From positions 27,255,587 through 27,319,586 of the forward strand of contig OZ029916.1 in assembly GCA_964023275.1 (NCBI GenBank): a DNA stretch of 64,000 bases. The letters run 5' to 3'. Position numbers and translations under genes: made by a program. The DNA comes from Norana najaformis. Its lineage: Eukaryota > Annelida > Clitellata > Crassiclitellata > Hormogastridae. Shown piece after piece: positions 1-11,100 of this stretch (positions are counted from its first letter, which is position 1; the number at the start of each line of letters is the position of its first letter). The notes under the pieces are model-generated. The model was not told where the DNA came from, did no database searches, and saw nothing but the letters and a program-made list of their open reading frames with translations.

Positions 1-186
1 ATCATAATTTGCAGTTTTGATTACAAGCTTCATCTGTTAGAACCTGGTTTTTTGGAGACTGCTGATTTGGAAGTATGATTTACTGATGAAGCTTTATTGA
101 CTCACTTTGACTAAGACTCATTTGTAGGAATCTTAACTTTTACTGCCTTTGCTGAAAATAAACTAAGTTATTTGGATTTTTTTCAG

Positions 187-281
187 ATGAGGTGATTATG
201 GATGAGACCAGATCAGATGAGAGGAGAACTTACCGTCTCAGTGACAGCGAATTTCCAGCCATTTCTCTCAAGCCCAAGTGA
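187..281 (+). CDS. possible last coding exon of an unrecognised gene (5' part outside window)
   Basis: A pyrimidine-rich stretch ending in CAG (175-186) is followed by 2 nt and then 30 sense codons and TGA at 279-281. The peptide is charged and ends SDSEFPAISLKPK, which reads like a cytoplasmic C-terminus, but I do not recognise the family. An AATAAA lies 2.46 kb downstream with no competing gene between. Length, phase and acceptor fit a terminal exon, but an open stretch this short can occur by chance. Confidence 0.33.
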
Positions 282-1837
282 CGAAACTCCATTGAGCTAA
301 GCAAATTCAGTCGACTAAATGGTGCAAAGAAGTATTTTCTACCGATTATCCTGTCTTAAGAAGAATTTGCAAATGATGTACGAGATACAAAGTTTACCAG
401 TTTTCACAATCATGAATTATACAGCTTCCCTGATGTAGAAAGTTTACCAGTTTTCCATGTTTCCGTGTAATGAAATCTAGCTGTTTGTCTGGTGTAGAAA
501 GTTTTCAGATTTTCTAACACAGGAAATTGAGGTAAGGCAGTTTGTTCATTTATTGTATGTTGTGTCTGTCAGCATGGTCTTTGGAGTTGAAGGAAATGTT
601 GACTGAAGCGCAGATGTAACAGAAATAATCTAATTACAGGATGGCATTTTCTTAAAGTTTGCAAGATCTGACAGTTAGTTGTCGATTTACTAGAGATTGA
701 ATTCGAGGAATAGCTGTGAAAGGCTAATGCAATAACAGTTGGGCTCAGGCAAATTGTGCATTGTGATAATGGCACAATAGAAGTTTCCAGATTAGATAAG
801 ATGCTGCTGGTATTTGTCTCAAAAATCTTCAACCACCATATGATGTAAGTCCGTTTCCATGCTTCCGAAAGAGTATCCTTGAAAATGGTACTTGGTTGCC
901 TGAAACCACTTCATTATGCAAATTTAAATTAAGTCCCAGTGCATTTTCTGTAGTTTAATCTAGCTGTTTGATTGCTTTTGTTGGTTAGTGAATTAGCTAG
1001 GGAACTTGAACTGAAGCTAGGAAAATTTTATTTGGATGCATGTGAAAGCTAAAATAAGTCTTCCATGAAGAAATTATGAGCAACTTTATTTGTCTGTTAT
1101 TATCATTACTCTTTAATAATTAATGCAGCTGAATGCATAACTGCTAAGAATTGAGTGATCAGAGTTTGGTTTTCCCTTGCAGTTTCAGCTGTTTGATTAT
1201 TCTGTGCGTGCATTTGCTAATTGAGTTACTGGTTTTATTTTCTGCTTGTTTTCACTACACACTTTGACCAGAGTTTATTTGCTATTGCACTATTGAACAT
1301 TATAGCCTAATGACTGAGCTTTGTATGTGGTTCTTTCAGTTATGCAGTTTCTTCTGAGTTGATTGATTAGAACATTTTCGTATTTTGCACTGATTGAATA
1401 TCTGGTTCAGGTACTTTGGTGTTGATGCATCATTGTTTAATGCCATGTCATGTTTAATGCCATTATCATGGCATTGTTGAATTCCTCATTTAGATTAGAC
1501 TTACTTGGACATTATAATGTTTCAGACACATTCTTTCACTGATACAACTAAAAAGAATCTCAAACAGTCCGAAAATGTCTGCATTACTAGCACTATAGTG
1601 TGGTCAACTCACCATGCAGATGAAGTCTGCATTTTCTAAAAGTTTGTTGTGGTTGACTTGGCATCCTAGCAAAAGTTGTAAGTCCACAATTACATGAAAA
1701 CAAGTACAGCCTGTACAGTACTAGGATGGCCAAGTTTGGCCTCCCAGCATGAAGGATGAATGCTTGATAACACCATAATTGTGAGCTGCTCATTTCTTCG
1801 GTGCTCTAGAATTCTAAATTGAGAGAACCATCTTTCT

Positions 1838-1880
1838 TATTCACAGGCGCTCAGTCAAAACAAAACTTATGGCACAAATT
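1838..1880 (+). repeat. dispersed repeat, family A copy (head only)
   Basis: CTTATTCACAGGCGCTCAGT followed by CAAAACAAAACTT matches the head of the copies at 5595-5945 (reverse) and 15518-15700 (forward). Confidence 0.5.
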
Positions 1881-2744
1881 GTGTCAGGTTTGATTACGAA
1901 TGGTGACCCACTGGCAGGCATGAAGACAGGTTATGTAGTAATGTGTGTAATACTTAATCTCTGTAGCACTTCTTCAAGGTATCCACTCCGAAGTGCTTCG
2001 TACACAGTCATGCAAAGACAAGCTGAGTGAGAAGGTTATGGTGGATGGCATTACGACGCCAATAAAAGGAAGATGAGAAAAAGTGAGAGACAACATTGTT
2101 ACGAATGCCAGGGCAGCAGTTGCAAGTGGGCAGCATTAATTAGTTTGAGAGATGTAATGTAATGTAACAGGACTTCTTAGGCATATGAGTGTGTGTTTAA
2201 ATTAGCTGCTGTACATTGAGTAGCTTGCAGCAGCAGTGGAAAGTTTCGTCTGATGATGGAAGATGCCAGTGCAGTTGGAGTGTAATGGTCTGGAAGTGCC
2301 AAGTACAGTCTTGCACTTTTATTAAAAGCATTGTTTATTTTACTTTTAATGCATTTTAGCAATATTTTGTCTTCATAGGTAAATATTATGGCCTACAGTT
2401 AGTGTTTATGCTGTTTGCGTTCCATTACATTGGTAATCTCATGCAAATGTTTTTTGTCATTGGCTCAGACATAGAACTCAGAGACTTCTGTTTTCTTCAG
2501 TTGTTAAATGAAATATTCGTAGAATGCATTACCTTGACAGTTAGCCCAGTATGTATTATAGTTATTTACTGCATGTTTATTTACAACTATACTCTTTATT
2601 ATATTCTGTATGAAAATGAAGCTGTGAAGCCTCCTTTTTCTGCATACAGATTTGATAAGATATGATAATGATATGATGTAACATCATTTAAGCAAACCAT
2701 GTATATTGTAAAACATGTGGAGTATTGATGAAGCTCTTACAGCA

Positions 2745-2750
2745 AATAAA
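2745..2750 (+). terminator. AATAAA polyadenylation signal (candidate)
   Basis: A canonical hexamer on the + strand, the first good one downstream of the stop at 281. It would close the transcript of the possible exon at 187-281. Confidence 0.3.
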
Positions 2751-2765
2751 AGTATACAAGTGGAG

Positions 2766-5594
2766 AACTTTATGATTTCTTTCTGACAACGTTTTTACTT
2801 TTCTGGGTGCAGTTTGAAAATAAGTGACCAAAACCTAAAAAATTCACATTATTTTTTAGGCTTTTAACCTCAGATGCAGTTTTACAAGGAGGCAGCCATT
2901 TATGAACTGACAACTACATCACTTTGTTATTGTTAAATGTTGACTTGGCGAGATTGAAGTTGATCGATCATCACGTTGTTGTCAATAATTTATTTTATTA
3001 GAGCAACAGTGTTCTGTTTGGCATGCAGTATCACACCTGGAAACATGCCATTCTGCACTGCACCAACTTTGGAAGAAATCCCTAAAAGGCCTCTGATGCA
3101 TTTGCTCGTCAGTGTCCTGGACTCTTGTTCGACGCCCCCTTCTCTTGTACTTTCTTCTGGAACGCTTTATTCACAACTCATAACTGATTTGTTCAAACTG
3201 TCATATCCAGGTTCCTGATTCCCTTCTCACTATCTGCCACATTTTCCCCAAACTGAAAGGGCCACGATGCTAAAATGCCAATTACTACTAGCCTCTCCCA
3301 TAAAGATCATCTGTGTGCTAGTTCAGCAAGCATTCTCCTCTGGCAAAAATCCCATGTATTCTGGCAATCACCTCCTCCTCATTCACGTCTTTTCCTTTCT
3401 GTGCCATTCTTATCAAAAACTAAACAACCTTTTATGTTCTCATTATTATTATTTGCCAGAAAGCACCAGCATTCAGCACACATATATGCTGGACTATACA
3501 TACACGCACGCGTTAGGCTATTATTTTGTAGATGGATTCTAAGAATGCCATTCTTTTACCAGACTCTATGCCTTGCCCTTTAGTTTTCTGCAGCTCAATC
3601 CAGTTCTTTTGTCTATTGTGCAGTTCATCCAGCAGAATAGTTCTTGGTTTCCTGTAGTCTTCTGCCCCATCATTTTCAGGTGGTGCCAGTTGCATGCCTG
3701 GATAAAAGGAGGGTGGCACTAATCATCTTCCTCATGACATAGCATCATTGAACAGAAGCTACTTGCCTACCTGTCCCTCCTTCGAGCACTGTTCCTCTTT
3801 TGAGTGCTGTTCTCAGGAGTTAGTTGTCTTGAAGTACATGTCACGTCAGATTCTTTTGTCTCTTAAGGTTCTCATCAGGGACTTGTGACTTTTCCTTCCA
3901 CAACAACACCAGTAATTCCCCGTTTGTCTTATATTCTGTCCAACTGATTTTCGCTAATTCACTCCAAGCCCACATTTTAAATGCTTCTAGGCTTCAACTC
4001 AAACAATAATTATCGTAAATTATAAAGGATAAAAAAAATTATTTTTGGTTTGTCCCAAGGTAGCCTGATTCTCAGGAACCAAAATTAGATTTTATTACTA
4101 TTATAATTATTATTGTTAGCCTGTCTACCCTCCGTGTGCCTGAGATGAAGACAGGATACCACTAATCAAATGCATTGGAGTCAATAAACTGTGGTAGATA
4201 TTGTCTAGAAAAAAACATTTTGATTTTAATCTCATCCTAACAGCAACAGGAACAATGCAGTAGCAACAGCAAAAATCTTGTGGGAAATGGATGCAGATAC
4301 AGCAAGTTTAACTCTGAAACTATGACTCCCATTTAAAACTAAAACCACGAAATGTATCTCAGAAAAGCAAGAAGAAAGAACTTTTAAACCTTAAGGAAAT
4401 CGAACAGCAGACCAAATCCCAAATAAATGTACACATGCAATTTACTTACTAATGGTTGTCAGCTGGCCCAGCTTGAATCAAATATGAAATAATCTCAGCT
4501 GTTACCACACTGAACACTAAAAAAGACATGATGTCTTGGCTCACAACTGACAAATTTGTCATTGCATTTACAGATTGTTTACAATAACAATCTAATATTG
4601 ATAGTTCAAGTCATAATAAAATTCATACTTTGTTGTTCGTGTACTGATTCTTGTGTGTTTGTCATAAGGCAGTATATTATCCAATATCCAGAAATCATTG
4701 AAACCCCTAAATATGATTCAATTTGGCTAAAATTTCACCATGTTTTTTAATATATGGATGGTAATGGCAAGTTCCAACTTGGAACTGTAAACAAAAATTT
4801 CTTGGACCACCCTACTGCACAATATGCTAAATTAATTGATGGCATAACCATACCTAATTTATTTGCAACTGCAAAAAAACTTCCAGTTGATCTAAAATCT
4901 ATGTTAAGATCTACACTATGCTCCTAATCCAATCATTTTACCAGTATGTCAGCTGTAAATGTAACTGGCCATGGCAGTCATAAGACATCGTGTCCATTGT
5001 CTTTTTGCATGCTAATTTTGATCTCAATGATTTTATTCATGTCAGGCAGATGCCATAATGCATTCTAGCTATTTCTGAGCAACAAAACATTAAATTTCAA
5101 GCATTTTATAGAAACAGATTTCTGTCACTGCATCTCATGCTGTTATTATATAGCTTATTAAACAACTTCTCATGCAGATTTTACACCAATTTTCCATCGA
5201 GGCTGAATGTGAAAATCAACATGTAAGTATATAAAACAGATAATATGTTGTTAGAAAGTATAAGTAACAAAAATAGCATAAACTTTTAAACAAACCATAG
5301 AGATCTAATTACATGCATTTTCATATTTGCCAATATGCAGCAAAACTTGTCTAATTACGTGAATAAACTTGTAATACGATTGCACAAAAACAAGTAATAT
5401 TAAGTATTTAACAATATAGTGTTGGTTACTGTACACAGAAGACAGATTAATTTTTAAATGTAATCAATAAATGCTTTCATAACAAAATAAATAAACACCT
5501 TGAAACTGATATATGTACCTGTAACATAGGATGTAAATAACAATTATTAATTTCTAAACTGATTTATGAAAACATCTATTTGTAGTCATGTTAA
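2766..5594. other. intergenic, nothing recognised
   Basis: AT-rich DNA with only short chance open frames. A small ATT-rich tract lies near 4088-4115. No splice-consistent coding exon, tRNA-like fold or transposase similarity is visible. Confidence 0.5.
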
Positions 5595-5945
5595 CTTTAC
5601 ATTTTAGGCCCCCACAGGACTGATTACTGACATGGGCCTCTTCATATCTTATCAGACTCTGAACAGTATTCCCTTTGTAGAATTAAACCAAGCTGCAACT
5701 GCAGGCCATAGGCCAGTATCTACCAGCCTTCTGCTTCTATCAATAAACATCCTTCTTTCACAGATCCTATCCTGACTCCTCTTCTTCCTCATATCTCTCT
5801 TTCCGCTCCAGTCCCAAACACCACCCACCATGGCTGCCATGTGGTCTCTCTGTCTGACTTTTGGATCTCGACCTGGAACCAAGCCTTTTTGCCTTACAGT
5901 TTTGTTTTGACTGAGCGCCTGTAAATAAGCTGATCACCACGACTT
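5595..5945 (-). repeat. dispersed repeat, family A copy (long)
   Basis: Read on the - strand it starts with CAGGCGCTCAGTCAAAAC and continues with GGTT..AGGTC.AGATCCAA.AGTCAG and a GTGGTGTTTGG..T block. The same order recurs at 15518-15700 on the + strand, and the head alone recurs at 1838-1875. Three diverged copies in one window show an interspersed element. No coding capacity is seen and the class is unknown. Confidence 0.6.
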
Positions 5946-7485
5946 AGCTTTCGTTGGGTGCTGAAGAAGTCTCGGGATTATGATTACGACAATGGTGCTA
6001 GATGGGTGGTCCCAAGTTTGAAGGATCTTTTGGCTAAAGCACAACAACAGCAACCCACCAACCGCTAAGCTTTCCATTTTACATGTTGCCAATTATTACT
6101 TTTGAATGTTCTTAACATTACTAATTTACTGTTACGAATAAAAAGTCAATTTAATTATTCTGTAGATTAGCTATATATATTCTTGAATTTCTTTCTTTCA
6201 TAATCTTTTTCTCATAAGGCACCATATTAATTACAATACATTTTATGATATCAACAGCTAACAAAACTTTGTTTACATTTTATAATTTAAATTTTAAATA
6301 TTTCTTCTTATTTATTACTGTAAGGTGTCACTGGTGTTTACAGTAAAATAATCACTGTTAGATAAGACAATGCAAAAGAATGGCTTTAAGAATGGCTCTA
6401 AATTAATAGACACTGAAGTTTACTTACATTCTGACAGTTACCTTGGTAGAAACAATGTAGTGTGAAAAAACAAAGACATTAAATCAAACTGCTTATCCTA
6501 TGCGGGCCGCATGGCCAAGTCACATAACTCCCAAAACACACTCAAAACAGGAGTCAGAATACACAACAACTGTAAGACATAGAAAGTGATTAGGAAACAC
6601 TCAACACTTTTTTCAGCTCAAAGGCACTAAATGTAAAAAAGTACAAGGAAACAATTGCCAACTTGAGGCACTATGCAACTACACAAAGTTAGTCCAAACA
6701 GCGTCAAACTGCCGAGGTATTTGAAAGCAAGGCCTAAGCTCCACAGGTTTAACACTTAAATAGCATAAGTTTAAAGTAATGCCACTATGCAATAACTTTC
6801 AAAAGTGCATTTCAAATAATACATAAGCAAGAACAACAATTAAAGTATGCAGTTTCCAAGTAAGAAACCCGATGCAAAAAAAGAAAAAAAAACAATAAAA
6901 GCAGCAAGACAATTAGCATGGTATTGGTAATGTAAATGTTGATTACTTTAGTCTGACATCTGATATGGTAGTCCAATCAATAGCGCTGGGACTGTGATCC
7001 TGGGTCTGTGAGCCTGCTGAGCAGATTCTTAGTAAAGATCCCAGGCTAGTTGATTTAGAAATCTACTTTACTTACTATAGAATTACATTGATTGCTGAAG
7101 TGTTTGTTAAAATTTGCACTCATTATACCAACTGCATCTTGGCTACTTTAGTAGTAACAAATCTCCAGTGAAGCATAAGATAAGGTTAGTTAAGGTGTCG
7201 CTGTATCTGTTACATCAGCTACTCCATAGCACACTTACTTAAAGGCACAGTCTTGGGAGTTTCTATGACTTTTCGGCTCATGTGACCACAGAAATCCAGG
7301 TCAAGTAACATAAAACAGATTTTCAATCAGCACAACAGGATTTCAATGACTAGGGCAGTTTGTCTATTTAAGGCAAAGATAAATTCATTTCACACAAACA
7401 AGGCTGATAATGTCAAACATTATCATAAGAAAATTGCTGATAAAACTATAAAAAAACTATATAAACGACTAAAAGAGTAGATGAT
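5946..7485. other. AT-rich region including probable 3' UTR of the neuregulin-like gene
   Basis: No coding exon is visible. Downstream of the - strand stop codon at 7486 the first clear - strand AATAAA is at 6311-6316, giving a possible 1.2-kb 3' UTR. The rest is AT-rich intergenic DNA. Confidence 0.4.
6311..6316 (-). terminator. AATAAA polyadenylation signal (candidate) for the neuregulin-like gene
   Basis: TTTATT on the + strand, hence AATAAA on the - strand, about 1.17 kb downstream of the stop codon. Its position is plausible but there is no direct support. Confidence 0.3.
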
Positions 7486-8142
7486 TTAGACCTCTGAAGT
7501 GAAGTTCTTGCTTCCTGGGTAAGACCCTGTCAGGCTCTCATCAATCTCCATCGTTCCTAGATAGTCCTTGAGGTTGGGCAGTGCTCCCATTGCAATGCAG
7601 TGCTGACCGAGGAATTCCTCTAATGAAAGATCCTCCTCCTGCTCTTCCCTCTCCCGCTCTGCCTTGCCCATCTGTGGAAACATGTACAGGTGGCGAAGCA
7701 GTCTCTGCGACAGGTCGGCGCTTGAACTACTCTCACAATCCATTGAAGTAGAAGTCCGAGATGTTGTGTCGCAGCGACTGCTCATCTCTGAAAGTTCTTG
7801 ACTAGGGCAGTAGAGTTCATCACCAGATGGCGGTTCCACCTCAACCAAGTCGATGTCGCTTTCTCGGTGCACCTCAAGATCACTCAATCGCTCATCATTC
7901 AAGCACCACTTGCAGCAGTCGGAATTATCCGAGTCATACATGGTGTTTCCAGCAACACATGGCTCATAGTTTCTGTTGCCAGGATCAGAGTCACACTCCA
8001 ATTCGATCGGAACAGATTTCTCAGACTCATTCTGAAAGTTGTCTTCAATTCCATCACCTTTTGACTTTTCAACAGCATCTCGTGGAGATAAATCCACGGA
8101 TAAATCGAGTGACCGCTTGCTGTCACCGTCACCAAGGTTAGA
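7486..8142 (-). CDS. neuregulin-like exon 8: acidic cytoplasmic tail and stop
   Basis: It encodes the last 218 residues and TAA at 7488-7486. The tail is rich in Asp, Glu and Ser and contains DSDNSDCCKWC, a Ser/Thr cluster (TTSRTSTSMDCESSSS), an acidic EREREEQEEDLSLEEFLGQH segment, and NLKDYLGTMEI near the end. The acceptor TTGTTGTAG has a good pyrimidine tract. Confidence 0.8.
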   Translation of the reverse strand, partial: SNLGDGDSKRSLDLSVDLSPRDAVEKSKGDGIEDNFQNESEKSVPIELECDSDPGNRNYEPCVAGNTMYDSDNSDCCKWCLNDERLSDLEVHRESDIDLVEVEPPSGDELYCPSQELSEMSSRCDTTSRTSTSMDCESSSSADLSQRLLRHLYMFPQMGKAEREREEQEEDLSLEEFLGQHCIAMGALPNLKDYLGTMEIDESLTGSYPGSKNFTSEV

Positions 8143-11100
8143 CTACAACAAAGACACAAATTAACTAAGATATTGTTCCAACTGATTCTCAGACACAGAG
8201 AAAGATGCTAACACTTTCTCTTATGCCAAGTGTAACAAATCAAAGCCATACTCTTCCTTCAATGTTTCCCAAATCTCCTCACTTTTTAGGGCAACAAATA
8301 GGTTACTTCACATGATGCTCATGACTGACTAGTGTTTACAGGACCTCAGAACTTGTTGAAGAGTTACCCTAATAGTCCTCAGACTACTCAGCCCTGAGGT
8401 ACAACGATCTATAGTCTGAAATCTAATCTAATATAATCCTGAGACTTTTGCAGTGCCACTATTATAACACAAATTATGTCAATAATGTCAAAAATGTCAA
8501 TTCGAAGTGAAATTGCAGTCCATGTCCAAATTATTTCTGCAGTTTTTGTCAAAACTTGAGAGGTCAGAGAGACCAGAAGATGGGCTATGATGGGTAAGCA
8601 AGTTGGAAAAGATCAGTTTTGAGACTGGATCTGAACTACAACAAAGAATTAGCAGAGCAGAGAGCAGTTGCAGAAACAACAGGAATCCAACCTGGAATAA
8701 GGTTTATATCTACAGTAATATAGGTTTCTTGTTTAAAGCATTTATTATGCGCATAGTCAGTAAATCTGCATCAGAGAATGCTGAGGCTTCAACACCAAAA
8801 GTAAGTTGCTGGCAGTCGACCTTGCAATTTATGTCTCAACACAAAGTTTACCACACTGCTCATTGTCTGTTCTGTGAAGACGAGGTTTGTGATCTCAACT
8901 TGTGATTGATGAGGAAACTGAGGCGAAATATGGCATAACGAAGGGTTCACAGGATCATCACAATAATCGACACAAGGTCGACACAGCTTTCTGAAAATAT
9001 ACGAAACATCCAACTACTAATGCAAGAAGAAGACAACACTTTAAAGAAATTATCAATAACATGGCTTTCACAGATTAAGAAAAGCATGACTTCAGAAAAA
9101 GTAAAAATTATCTTTGAACTGTTTAAAGAGGAATATCATGATGCACATTATTAATAATACTAATATTATCTTCTTTCTTCTTCATCTTGTTATTATTATA
9201 ATATGTTATTACTAAACAGTATCACGTTACGGACAAGTTATTATTGTTTAGTCAAGGCTCTACTATAAGTGAGTCAGTGGAATAAACAATAATTATTTCC
9301 AAAAACATTACCTGGCTAAATTTGTAATCATGATAATAAGCGACACAGAGACGAGAACAATGATAGCCACAACAATCACTAGTATTTCAATCTTAGATCG
9401 AGATACCACTGGCTCGGTTTTCTTAAGGCCTGCAGAAAACAGATAAAATGAGTATGACACAAAGAATCAAATATAAACTTGTAAATCTATACAGTACTGC
9501 AGATTAAGAGCACATTAAAAAGAAATGTAACTTAAAACCTGGTAGAATGAATACTGTATAGATAATTCAATTAAAAGATTTTTTGTTTATACATACCTAA
9601 AGTATAATTTTAATTGTGCATTTACAACAAAAGAAGCTACTTAAATAGAAGCTTGCTCAAAAATGAAAAGCTAAATGTATTCAGAGTAATCAGATACATA
9701 CTGTCAATTTTAGCAAAGGAAGTGTTTTTACGAATTGCACAGCGAATACCAGTAAACTCTGGCGAACAGCTGTTGCATAAAAGACACAAAAGCAATTAAT
9801 GGCAAATATATGAAAGAATTACTACAATTCTTGATCTTCACTAAAGATGTAAAATGTCATCAACTTGCAAATGCATGCCTCGGAATCAATGTCTGTTGAA
9901 ACATTCCATCTGTATTGGAAGGTTGTTGGATTTCTGCACTTCAGTGGAAAAGCAAGTTGGAAAACATGAGTTTTGCATCTGGACTTAAAGTATAACAAAG
10001 TATCAATCAGCAGAGCAGATGGGCTGTGCAGCAAATTTAAAAAACCTCAGACGAGTCAGTGAGAAAGCACGGCAGGTGAATACAGTCCTCGTTCAAGTCT
10101 AGAGTCAATTGAGTCAGTTGTCATGGTGCTCTGCTGCATGCAGAGACTTGCAGGTATCGTGCTTCTGCACATAAACCTGAGCCCATTATACCTGTTCTTG
10201 TGCTGGAAAATACTCTTGGAACTGTCTTCCACTGCATACGTGCACTGTTCCATTTGATTCTGCTCAACTGACATTTTCTGCCTACCTTTACAAAGTCCTT
10301 GGTTACATCAGTTAGACAGCCAGCAGATGATTTAAACACAATACCTTGTAAAGTGTTGAAGGATTCTCAGCTTGACTAAGTGTTCACGAGCAAGCTAGTG
10401 TAAAGAATGCAAGACAGGGCTTTGTGTTGATGTTTAAGAGTTACAGGAATGATGACACATCAGCATAAACTCCATAGTTTGACTGCAGTAAACAGATTCA
10501 AGTAATGTAACATAACTGTGTGGTTATAACTATATAATGTAACAGGAGAATTGCTGGAAGTAAAAAACAACATACATGCAGAATTTGTGTCCAAGTACGT
10601 GTGTTTGAAAGCAGCGTCCTTGGCTGAAACAAAACACGTCATCTGCACACCTTGTGCCGTAAGTTCCGTGTTCAGCGTTGTCAGTCACTAAAAATCAAAA
10701 TATGGCAAAGAAATTGCTGACTTAACATTATCTTAGGTGACACAAACTTCATTATGTGCAATAAAATCAAAACAGAGCAAAAAAATTGGCAGCTTAGCAT
10801 TATCTTGATCTAAACAAGTCATTACATGACCATGGAACTGAGCTGTTTAAGAAAGACCTTATAACTAGACCTATTTATAAATCAGAAGCTAGCTTTCCTA
10901 CCTGTTACATGTACAGTAGTCCATGCAGATTTTGACATTCCCAAGTGGTTTGATGCTTGGCACTTGTAGAGTCCAGCATCATGCAATTCAGCATTAAGTA
11001 TGACTAACTCAGATTCATACCTATCAAACACAAAATCACACATCTCCGAGACTGCAATAAATGCAGCACATCTTTACTAGAATAACAACATCTGCGATGT

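Larger units (their letters stand above)
282..2765 (+). other. candidate 3' UTR, AT-rich, no coding signal
   Basis: This stretch has no open frame with codon character in either strand. It runs from the stop codon of the possible exon at 187-281 to an AATAAA at 2745-2750. A short copy of a dispersed repeat sits at about 1838-1875. If the exon is false, this is plain intergenic DNA. Confidence 0.3.

Noticed and set aside
8119..8120. Cryptic acceptor GACAG|C as the true start of the neuregulin-like tail exon
   Set aside because: It is in frame with the helix exon but has no pyrimidine tract. The acceptor at 8143 with exon 8852-8990 fits better. It is kept only as a possible isoform.
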